From: Microgenomates group bacterium RBG_16_45_19
GTDB taxonomy: Bacteria; Patescibacteriota; Microgenomatia; UBA1400; RBG-16-45-19
DNA length: 40,698 nt
NCBI GenBank assembly: GCA_001803415.1
Contig: MHDC01000028.1
Location: 37,582 to 78,279 of the forward strand
Direction of reading: 5' to 3'
The translations under genes and the position numbers were made by a program. Below, piece after piece: positions 31,839-38,846 of the stretch. The notes beneath the pieces are model-generated. The model made no database searches and was not told the DNA's origin. It saw only the letters and a program-made list of their open reading frames with translations. The stretch's first letter is position 1. Each line of letters opens with the position of its first letter.

Positions 31839-33316
31839 CTTTATTGAAACCGTGGTGGTTTTGGTTGATTTGGCTGGCTTTAGCGATCAGTTTACGCTGG
31901 GAGAGTAGTCGCTGGGTGTTGACCCATTTTACACCTGATAGCCGCTACTATCTTGAGCTGGCGACCAATTTGGCGACGGGCAAAGGCTTTAGTTTAGATG
32001 AGCCAACGGCACAGCGGCCGGTGCACGAGCATACGCCCGGCTATCCCCTCTTTTTGGCTTTGATATTTAAACTAGTCGACAGTCAACCGCAACTGGCGGA
32101 AACTAACCGGGGAGTGCTGGGGGCGATCGGGGTTCAATCTGGCTTAAGCCTGATAACGGCGTGGTTGATAGCGGCGGCTTGCCTGAGACTGACCAAGGAT
32201 ATCCAGTCGGCCAGGATAATTTTGGCGCTTGGTTGGTTGTTCCCGTCTTTTATCATCTCGGCGCATTACTTGTTATCTGAGACTTGGGGATTGTTTTTAA
32301 TGGCTGGGTTTGTTTGGGGCTTGAGTCAAGAGCGCTGGCGCCAAAGCCGGGGCAGACTGGTGGTTTTAGGCTTGGTTTTTGGCCTGATGAGTCTAGTCAG
32401 ACCGGCGCTGTTGGTGTTATTACCGGCATATGGCATTTGGTTAGGGTGGTTTGGCCAGCCATGGGTCAAGCAGCGACTCTGGGTCTTTAAGTACCTGTTG
32501 CTGGGAGTGCTGACCCCACTGATCATTTGGATCGCCCGAACCTATGTAACTACCGGTTATTTAGTACCGGTTCAAGTCGGGGTCGGTCAAGTCTTTTTAA
32601 GCGGTGCTTGTCCAACAGGAATCTGTCAGGTTGGGAACTTGAGACAGCATTGGTGGTGGTATAGCGTCAAGAAGGCGGCCGATTTCCAGGCTTGGCCATA
32701 TGGTTGGGTGGATTTAAGAGCTTATCGAACGATGAATCAGACCGGGGCTAAAGGGTGGCTGGGATGGCATTATCTGTTATTGATCGGAGCCGCGGCCGGA
32801 GGGGGCTGGGCTTTAAGACGGAAAGGGGAAATCAGCCTTTGGGTGGTGTGGTGGCTAGCCGGCAGTGTGACTCATCAATTGATGTGGAGCGAGGCCAGGT
32901 ACGCTTTACCCTATTGGCTCTTGATTATGCCCTTAGCAGTATTGGGGTGGCTGACCGGTTGGCGAAAACGCCGGCAGATGGTGATTTGGTGGGGTAAGCG
33001 CTGGGGATGGTTGGGATTAATGCTGGTTTTAGCCATCTATATTTGGCTACCAGAGTCAGATCTTGGAAGGTTAGTTTGGCCGGGAACGAGACAAATGGCG
33101 GCTTTGATTTTTTGGGGAGTAGGCCTTTATGGTTTGGGGCGGGGGTTATTTAAGGGAGCTAAATTTACCCGAGGGCAAGGGGTGATAGCGGGCTGGTGGT
33201 TACTGGTAATTTGGGGCATGATGGTTGGCTGGTGGCGGCCGTTAAGAGAAAATTGGTTGCCACAAGCACCGGTGAATGATCACCTATTTCCGGTAGCGAG
33301 GGACTGGAAGTTCTAA
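31835..33316 (+). CDS. GT-C membrane glycosyltransferase (GT39-like)
   Basis: A 493-residue polytopic protein with about ten hydrophobic helices starting at residue 7. The first extracytoplasmic loop has FTPDSRYYLELATNLATGKG followed by HEHTPGYPLFLALIF, the arrangement of dolichyl/polyprenyl-phosphate-sugar-dependent mannosyltransferases (GT39/PMT_2), with Asp of TPDS as the likely catalytic residue. It would transfer a sugar from a lipid-phosphate carrier at the outer face. Overlap ATGA with the GT2 gene shows coupling; its end overlaps the dockerin gene by 4 nt. Confidence 0.82.
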   Translation: MTLLKPWWFWLIWLALAISLRWESSRWVLTHFTPDSRYYLELATNLATGKGFSLDEPTAQRPVHEHTPGYPLFLALIFKLVDSQPQLAETNRGVLGAIGVQSGLSLITAWLIAAACLRLTKDIQSARIILALGWLFPSFIISAHYLLSETWGLFLMAGFVWGLSQERWRQSRGRLVVLGLVFGLMSLVRPALLVLLPAYGIWLGWFGQPWVKQRLWVFKYLLLGVLTPLIIWIARTYVTTGYLVPVQVGVGQVFLSGACPTGICQVGNLRQHWWWYSVKKAADFQAWPYGWVDLRAYRTMNQTGAKGWLGWHYLLLIGAAAGGGWALRRKGEISLWVVWWLAGSVTHQLMWSEARYALPYWLLIMPLAVLGWLTGWRKRRQMVIWWGKRWGWLGLMLVLAIYIWLPESDLGRLVWPGTRQMAALIFWGVGLYGLGRGLFKGAKFTRGQGVIAGWWLLVIWGMMVGWWRPLRENWLPQAPVNDHLFPVARDWKF

Positions 33317-34548
33317 CTCCCCCACCAGTACATCATGATGGAAAAGTCGGTTAAGTTAACTCTCGAATCACCGTTGATGTCAGCGGCGGCATGAGTACTC
33401 CCCCAGTAGTACATGAGGATGGAGAAATCGGTCAAATCAATTTGATCGTCGCAGTTGAGATCGCCTTGGGAGATGTCACCACAGGAAGTGCCGCTGTCGA
33501 CATCAGAATAGAGACTGAAGGGGACGGAGAGGCTGGTTAAGCTTTGGAGGGCTAAGTTGTTTTGGACCAGACTGAAAAAACGGTAATCCCCCAAGACATA
33601 AAGCTGAGTGTCGATGGCGGCTGTCCAGGAACCATCCGCGGCAACGGTCGCTTGGTAGGTTCTTAAGGGGGCGTCGGTAAAGAGGGTGAGGTTGCCATTG
33701 GGAATCGCCGAACCACTGGCGGTAAGGTCGTCGCCTTGAAGAATGGTGGTATCTAAAAGGCCAACGGTCGGTGATAAGAGTTGATTAGTGACATTGATTT
33801 GCTGTTGAGCGGGAGTATAAATGTCGAAGGTGATGTGGGTGGTGGAACGGTTAGCCTGATCGACGCCATAGAAGGAGACGACGTGATTAGTGGGTTGGAG
33901 ACCGGTAAACAAGTGAGTAAATTGGCCATTGGGGGCAGCGACGTCGGTACCAATGACTGCGCCGGCTTCAGTAAAGATGATGAAAGTATAAGGGGCAGTA
34001 TAGCCAGAGATAAAGAGCGAAGACAGCGGGCGTTCGATGGTTGCCGTGACAGTCACCGAACCGCGGATCGGTGAAGCAATGGCCCAACCGATGTTTTTGA
34101 CTATGGTGGCCGCTTCATCTTCGGTGACCATGACCATGACTTGATAGTAAGGGCCACTTATGGGGTTAGTGGCGGTGAGGTGATGGATAGTGACGTAAGA
34201 GCCAGGGAGGACGGTGACGTTAGTCACTCGAGAGGTAACGCCTGAGGCGGAAAACATGGGTATGCCGGCGTAATAACCGGTCATCAAAGTGGCTGGCTGG
34301 ACGTCGGTAAAATGGGTGAGATAGACCTGAATATAATCGGTGTTACGAATGGCATCGGAGTTGGTGGGTAAGATGAAGCTGACGTCCATTTCGACCGGCC
34401 AACCGGCTAAATCGGTGTTGGAAATGACGGATAAATCACCTAAACCGAAGACTGCCCATGTAGTTGGCGGTTGACTTAAAAGCCCGATTAGAACCAAGCC
34501 AAGCAGCAGACTTTTTAAGCCGAGGCCAAAGAGACGAAAACGAGGCAT
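33313..34548 (-). CDS. Secreted protein with C-terminal dockerin domain
   Basis: A 411-residue exported protein. The signal peptide is hydrophobic at about residues 7-24 and ends near TTWA. The body consists of beta-rich, Thr/Ser/Asn-rich domains with Ig-like spacing. After a Cys-containing linker (SGTSCGDIS) the last 50 residues hold two dockerin-type calcium loops, DLNCDDQIDLTDFSILMYYW and DINGDSRVNLTDFSIMMYWW, with Asp1, Asn3, Asp5, (Asp/Asn)9 and Asp12 of the F-hand. Dockerins bind cohesins; none is seen in this window. ATG 34548 begins 24 nt after the stop of the DUF916-like gene. Confidence 0.85.
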   Translation of the reverse strand: MPRFRLFGLGLKSLLLGLVLIGLLSQPPTTWAVFGLGDLSVISNTDLAGWPVEMDVSFILPTNSDAIRNTDYIQVYLTHFTDVQPATLMTGYYAGIPMFSASGVTSRVTNVTVLPGSYVTIHHLTATNPISGPYYQVMVMVTEDEAATIVKNIGWAIASPIRGSVTVTATIERPLSSLFISGYTAPYTFIIFTEAGAVIGTDVAAPNGQFTHLFTGLQPTNHVVSFYGVDQANRSTTHITFDIYTPAQQQINVTNQLLSPTVGLLDTTILQGDDLTASGSAIPNGNLTLFTDAPLRTYQATVAADGSWTAAIDTQLYVLGDYRFFSLVQNNLALQSLTSLSVPFSLYSDVDSGTSCGDISQGDLNCDDQIDLTDFSILMYYWGSTHAAADINGDSRVNLTDFSIMMYWWGS

Positions 34549-34554
34549 GAATTT

Positions 34555-34560
34555 ATTGTA
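34555..34560 (-). promoter_or_regulatory. Candidate -10 box of the dockerin gene
   Basis: TACAAT ends 6 nt before the ATG at 34548, in the 23-bp gap after the DUF916-like gene. No -35 consensus. Confidence 0.35.
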
Positions 34561-34571
34561 GCCCAAAAAGA

Positions 34572-35501
34572 TTATTTGCCGGTAACGAAAGTTTTCAGGG
34601 CTTGGCGCAGCCGGGAGCGGCCGGAGAAGAGAGAGATAACGAAGAAAAGCAGAGCTAGACCCGCAACCACTAAGAGAATAACGGCGGTCGGGGAAGCAAC
34701 GGTAAAGCGGGTAGCCGCGGTTAAGGGTAAGTTTTGCTGGCCGTAGGTGGCCACTAAGGTAGCGGTGTAGCGACCGAGTAAGTTAACTTTATCCCAGGTA
34801 GTTTCGGTTTTTCGAATAGCCGAAGGGAGCACATTGGCATTGCGTAAGGGGACTTCGTCAACTTTGCGTCCAAAGAGGTCGGTAATGATAATGGTACCCT
34901 TGGGTTGAACGTGGACGTTGCCTTGATTTTGAACCCTTAAAGTCAAAGGGACCGGACCGGATTTTAAGTAAGCCGGGGCGGAAAAAGTTTCAATTTTGGC
35001 GGTTTCGGTGACATTACCGGAAATCCGAAGCAGGACCAGAGCACCAATTCGAGTAGCGACGTTGGCGGCGCCGGGTTGAGCTACTTCGGGGGTGGTGACA
35101 AAAAGGACGGAGGCATAATGACCGCCGGGTTCGGCTGCCTTGGGCACAGTGATGGTGTAGCGAAAAGTTTGCTCCTGACGCGGTTGGAGCACAATTTCGT
35201 CAACAGCCGGAGTCAACCATTGGGCCAGGGAGAAGGCTTGGTCACTCTCCCCTTCTTCGAGGTAAACGCCGCCTTCTTCGCCGGATGAAGTAAAGTCTTC
35301 CACGATCACCTCGTAACTAACCGGTAAATCGGTGTCGTTTCTAAGTTTAATGGTTTCGCTTAAATTATCACCAGGATTAGCTTGGAGTTCAAAACGGGGT
35401 GGGATAATAGTCAGGCCTTGGGTGTTGGGTTGAGCGAGGAGGGGTGAAGGCGAAATTAACTGAAAAATAAAGGTAATTAAGATTAAAGGGGGAAGTGTCA
35501 T
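34572..35501 (-). CDS. DUF916-like membrane-anchored surface protein
   Basis: A 309-residue protein with a signal peptide (about 1-23), an N-terminal beta domain starting GLTIIPPRFELQANPGDNLS and SETIKLRNDTDLPVSYEVIV, which matches DUF916 (the WxL-locus peptidoglycan-binding domain), a second Ig-like domain (about 175-260), one transmembrane helix (about 270-290) and a short basic cytoplasmic tail. In Firmicutes such proteins tether WxL proteins to the wall. No WxL motif is seen in the neighbour; here the partner may be the dockerin protein. ATG 35501 is chosen; in-frame codons to 35528 overlap the promoter. Confidence 0.75.
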   Translation of the reverse strand: MTLPPLILITFIFQLISPSPLLAQPNTQGLTIIPPRFELQANPGDNLSETIKLRNDTDLPVSYEVIVEDFTSSGEEGGVYLEEGESDQAFSLAQWLTPAVDEIVLQPRQEQTFRYTITVPKAAEPGGHYASVLFVTTPEVAQPGAANVATRIGALVLLRISGNVTETAKIETFSAPAYLKSGPVPLTLRVQNQGNVHVQPKGTIIITDLFGRKVDEVPLRNANVLPSAIRKTETTWDKVNLLGRYTATLVATYGQQNLPLTAATRFTVASPTAVILLVVAGLALLFFVISLFSGRSRLRQALKTFVTGK

Positions 35502-35507
35502 GGTGTC

Positions 35508-35535
35508 ATTATGGCAAAGCTTAGCCATTTGTCAA
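35508..35535 (-). promoter_or_regulatory. Promoter of the DUF916-like gene, predicted leaderless
   Basis: A consensus TTGACA (35530-35535), 16-bp spacer and CATAAT (35508-35513). The -10 ends 6 nt before the ATG, so the start site is predicted at the A of ATG or within a base of it. Confidence 0.65.
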
Positions 35536-35551
35536 TAATAGGCTAAAGGAT

Positions 35552-36961
35552 TTAACCCTTCATATCGCCAGAAATGGTAGCGGTATAGAGGTCAATATAG
35601 ATTGGGGTTGCGGCTTTCCAAGAGAGCTCAAGCGACATTAAAGCGGTATAGAATTGAGTCTCACTGGGAGAATGCAGGTAAGATAGGGCTTGATCTAAAG
35701 CAGACAGGAGTTGGTCTAGGGTATTGGGAGTATAGAGGAAGCCGGTCGTGGGTGGTTTGATGGTATCGATCAGACCACCGACGGCATGAGCCACCGGCAG
35801 AGTGCCGTAGCGCTGAGCGATCAACTGAATCAAACCGCAAGGTTCATAGCTGGAGGGGATAATGATGATGTCGGCAGCCGCGTAAAGCTGGTGAGCCAGA
35901 GCTTCATCATAGCGGGTGGCCAGATGAACAGTGGGGAGACGGTCGGCGGCTTGATGCAAAGCCCGCTCCAGCTGAGGGTCGCCGGTACCCAAGAGAATAA
36001 ATTGGGCTTTTGGCGGCGGAAAGCGGTTGGTTTGAAAACCCTGGAGGAGGAGCGATAAACCTTTTTGTTGGGGGTCGAGGCGACCGATAAAGACGATAAG
36101 GGGGGTGGACGAGATGACGGCTAAACCCAGACGGCGACAGAGGGCTTGTTTATTGGCCGATTTCGCCACCGGGGCGGTGGCGGTAGTGTAACGACGGTCG
36201 ATATGGGGGTCGGTTTGAGGATCCCAGGTGTGATAGTCTAAGCCGTTGAGGACGGCATAAAAGCGACCAACTTTGGTCCGTAAAGCATCAAACAAAACGC
36301 CGGGTTCCTGAAGTAGCTCCTGACGGTAGGTAGGGCTGACGGTCGTGACCGCGTCGGCATGAATGACACCTTCGAGTAATAAATTGAGAGTTTGATCCTG
36401 CCCATCCCAAGTAAGGACTTGGCACAGGTCCGGATTAAGGTTGAGGTCATGAAGGAGGCTGAGGGGGGCTTGGCCGAAGTAGCGATGGTTGTGAATAGTG
36501 AGCAGGCTGGGTAGGTTTAAGTCGTAGCGGTGTTTTAAGAGTAAGGGCAATAAAGCCGTGTGCCAATCATGTAAATGTAACAGCTGAGGCTTCCAGGCTG
36601 AAAAACGAGAGAGGAAGTCGGCTAAACAGAGGCAGAAAACGGCCGCTTTAGCCACGTCTTTATCCAAGGCATCGGAGGTCACGGCCAAGTAGCGCGCCTC
36701 AGCTATAAGATAGATGGGTACGGCCGAACCGGGTAGATAAGTTAGATAAACTTGATATGTTAACGGTTCAGCGGCGAAGATGGCTTCACCGGTAGCGACC
36801 AGATGCCGATCGCTAACTTTGATTTGAGGGTGGTAAGGGAGGCAGAGGCGAATATCAACGCCGGCGGCGAGAAGAGCTTGGCTTAAACCGGAACCAACGT
36901 CACCCAGGCCACCCAATTTATATAGTGGCGCGGCTTCATTGAGAATAAACAAGAGACGCAT
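35552..36961 (-). CDS. glgA: Glycogen (starch) synthase
   Basis: GlgA (GT5) elongates alpha-1,4-glucan from ADP- or UDP-glucose. The 469-residue length is usual. The donor-binding KLGGLGDVGSGL (about 17-28) corresponds to the KxGGL motif, the C-terminal domain has LIVFIGRLDPQQKGLSLLLQ and IIPSSYEPCGLIQLIAQRYG (Glu of the retaining E-x7-E motif). Located 14 nt after the unknown 36976-37695 gene and in the same direction as pgk, with glgP divergent. No glgB or glgC in the window. Confidence 0.95.
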   Translation of the reverse strand: MRLLFILNEAAPLYKLGGLGDVGSGLSQALLAAGVDIRLCLPYHPQIKVSDRHLVATGEAIFAAEPLTYQVYLTYLPGSAVPIYLIAEARYLAVTSDALDKDVAKAAVFCLCLADFLSRFSAWKPQLLHLHDWHTALLPLLLKHRYDLNLPSLLTIHNHRYFGQAPLSLLHDLNLNPDLCQVLTWDGQDQTLNLLLEGVIHADAVTTVSPTYRQELLQEPGVLFDALRTKVGRFYAVLNGLDYHTWDPQTDPHIDRRYTTATAPVAKSANKQALCRRLGLAVISSTPLIVFIGRLDPQQKGLSLLLQGFQTNRFPPPKAQFILLGTGDPQLERALHQAADRLPTVHLATRYDEALAHQLYAAADIIIIPSSYEPCGLIQLIAQRYGTLPVAHAVGGLIDTIKPPTTGFLYTPNTLDQLLSALDQALSYLHSPSETQFYTALMSLELSWKAATPIYIDLYTATISGDMKG

Positions 36962-36975
36962 AGGTTGCCAAAAGA

Positions 36976-37695
36976 CTAATATTGGCGGTAATCAACATGG
37001 ATATCGCCGAGATAGAAGGGATTACCTGAATGAGTCAGGGGGGCGGCAATCTGCCAGTGGAGCATGTTTTCTAGGCTGACATAGGCGGGGTTAGCATCTA
37101 GGGTAGTTTCATAGTAGCTAAGGCGTTCGTCCCGGCGGGAATCAAGATAAGTAGTGAGAATGTAGTCGACATGGTTGAGGTCAAACTGAGCGGGATCATC
37201 GGGTAGGGGGGTTAACTGATGTTCGGCAAAGCGGGGGTCGGAGACTAAAGCCGGATCGGCCAGGATGGTAACGCCGGTCGGGGGATTATGGGTGAAGTCG
37301 GCTAAGGACCGAAAGCCTTTAGCTTTTTGATAGAGTCTTAAACCGTCGGTTTCCAGGTAAGGCCAGGTTAAAGACTGCAGTGTCGGGTGGACCATCAGGC
37401 GGGTGATAGTCGGGGTGCTGGCCGGAGTTTGCAGTTTGAGCCAGAGAGTTTGCTGGCTATCGGCGAGGTAGTAAGGAATGGACACAAAGGTTTTGTCACG
37501 GTTGAGGAAAACGGCGCTGGTAAAGAAAATGGCCGGGGTTTCGATCTTGGTCAATTTTGGCGGCGGCACCAACTGACTGAGGGGGATAGCTTTAAGACGA
37601 GTGAGATAAAGGGCTACTACACCCAAAACGGTCAATCCCAAACAGAGGCCGAGGGCTAGCCGCAGTTCTGGAAAATATTTTTTAACTTTTGGCAT
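36976..37695 (-). CDS. Unknown membrane-anchored protein between pgk and glgA
   Basis: A 239-residue protein with an N-terminal transmembrane helix (about 11-32) after MPKVKKYFPELR, then an extracytoplasmic domain without a motif I recognise. Repeated Pro/Leu/Thr-rich beta stretches (e.g. LKLQTPASTPTITRLMVHP) suggest a beta-sandwich. It overlaps the end of pgk by 14 nt and precedes glgA by 14 nt, so it is co-transcribed with sugar-metabolism genes although its location is outside. No function is assigned. Confidence 0.75.
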   Translation of the reverse strand: MPKVKKYFPELRLALGLCLGLTVLGVVALYLTRLKAIPLSQLVPPPKLTKIETPAIFFTSAVFLNRDKTFVSIPYYLADSQQTLWLKLQTPASTPTITRLMVHPTLQSLTWPYLETDGLRLYQKAKGFRSLADFTHNPPTGVTILADPALVSDPRFAEHQLTPLPDDPAQFDLNHVDYILTTYLDSRRDERLSYYETTLDANPAYVSLENMLHWQIAAPLTHSGNPFYLGDIHVDYRQY

Positions 37696-38743
37696 AAGTT
37701 TTGGCGGTTAAAAGGGCTTGAATACCGGGGAGGGTACCTTGAATTAAATAGGCTAACATGGCACCACCGCCGGTAGAGATATGGTCAATGCCCGCTTCCA
37801 GCTTTAACTCTGTTAAGGCGGTTTCGGTATCGCCACCACCCACCAAAGTAAAAGCGGGAGTAGTATTAACCGCTTGGGCAATTAGTTGAGTGCCCTGACG
37901 ATAGCGGGGGTCTTCAAACATGCCCATGGTGCCGTTCCAAATAACGGTCCCGGCGGTGTGGATGATTTGGGCAAACGCTTGAGCAGAAGCCAGGGTGATA
38001 TCTTTTTGGTGGAGTTCAAGCTGGGCCAGTTGGACCTGGGGTGGCAGGGTGGTGTGTGAGGCGAGCTCGACCGCAATTTTACCCCCGACCAGGATGGTGT
38101 CGGCTGTGGTACTAAACGCCTCAACCAGCGGCAGTTTGGTTTCTAATTTAGCCCCACCGATAACCATTACCAGGGGTTTGGCAGGCTGGTGGAGGACTTG
38201 GTCCAAGGTTTTGACTTCGTTGGCTAAGGTCAAGCCCGCCGCGGCCGGGAGGAGTTGAGGCAGACCGACGATGGAAGCGTGGGCGCGGTGACAGTTAGCA
38301 AAAGCTTCATTGATATAGAATTGACCTAAACTAGCCAGCCAGTGGCAGAAATCGGGCTGGTTAGCCGCTTCTCCGGGCCAGAAACGAAGGTTTTCGATCA
38401 GCACCACGGGCGTGGGTGGTAAAGTGGTTTGAGAAAAGTTGGCTGAATAGGGAGCCAAACCAACAGTGACACTAAGCATTTCGGTCAGTACCGGTATGAG
38501 CGGTTGAAGACTGGCCTGAGGCTGGTAGGTACCGTTGGGGCGACCCTGGTGAGCCAACAAGCGAAACGAACAACCTTGATTTAAGAGCAGTTTTAAGGTT
38601 TCCCTATGGGCTAGAATGCGAGTGGTGTCGATGACTTTTCCCTGGGATAGGGGGACGTCGAAATTAGCCCGAACCAGGATCGTTTGACCATGAAGGTTAG
38701 GCCAGGTGGCGGATAAGGTGGGTAAAGGCGGAGCGGGCATCAT
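37682..38743 (-). CDS. pgk: Phosphoglycerate kinase
   Basis: Glycolytic enzyme making ATP from 1,3-bisphosphoglycerate. The start is ATG 38743 or the next codon (38740), giving 353 residues, shorter than the usual 390-400. Recognisable blocks: VRANFDVPL (about 24-32), DTTRILAHRETL, the Gly-rich LAHQGRP, GGAKLETKLPLVEAF (nucleotide-site Lys), TVIWNGTMGMFE, LVGGGDTETAL and the final HISTGGGAMLAYL. These correspond to the family's DFNVP, SHLGRP, GGAKV, WNGPMGVFE, GGGD and STGGGA motifs with minor substitutions. It heads the pgk-unknown-glgA series. Confidence 0.93.
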   Translation of the reverse strand: MMPAPPLPTLSATWPNLHGQTILVRANFDVPLSQGKVIDTTRILAHRETLKLLLNQGCSFRLLAHQGRPNGTYQPQASLQPLIPVLTEMLSVTVGLAPYSANFSQTTLPPTPVVLIENLRFWPGEAANQPDFCHWLASLGQFYINEAFANCHRAHASIVGLPQLLPAAAGLTLANEVKTLDQVLHQPAKPLVMVIGGAKLETKLPLVEAFSTTADTILVGGKIAVELASHTTLPPQVQLAQLELHQKDITLASAQAFAQIIHTAGTVIWNGTMGMFEDPRYRQGTQLIAQAVNTTPAFTLVGGGDTETALTELKLEAGIDHISTGGGAMLAYLIQGTLPGIQALLTAKTYAKS

Positions 38744-38807
38744 AGAAAATATGGCAATGGTTTCCCCTACTATAGCAAGCTGCCATGGACAGAGCAATGA
38801 AAGGCAG

Positions 38808-38837
38808 TTGAGCCGACCTAAGGATTCGTGCTAGGCT
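38808..38837 (+). promoter_or_regulatory. Possible glgP promoter
   Basis: TTGAGC (38808-38813), 18-bp spacer, TAGGCT (38832-38837), which ends 9 nt before the ATG at 38847. The -10 is weak, so this is tentative. Confidence 0.3.
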
Positions 38838-38846
38838 AAAGCGATT

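Noticed and set aside
33313-35501. Cellulosome component
   Set aside because: There is a dockerin but no cohesin, scaffoldin, CBM or glycoside hydrolase in the window.
38744-38797. Start of pgk at an upstream codon or at ATT (38758)
   Set aside because: The extra residues are not conserved; two adjacent ATG codons (38743, 38740) fit the family start.
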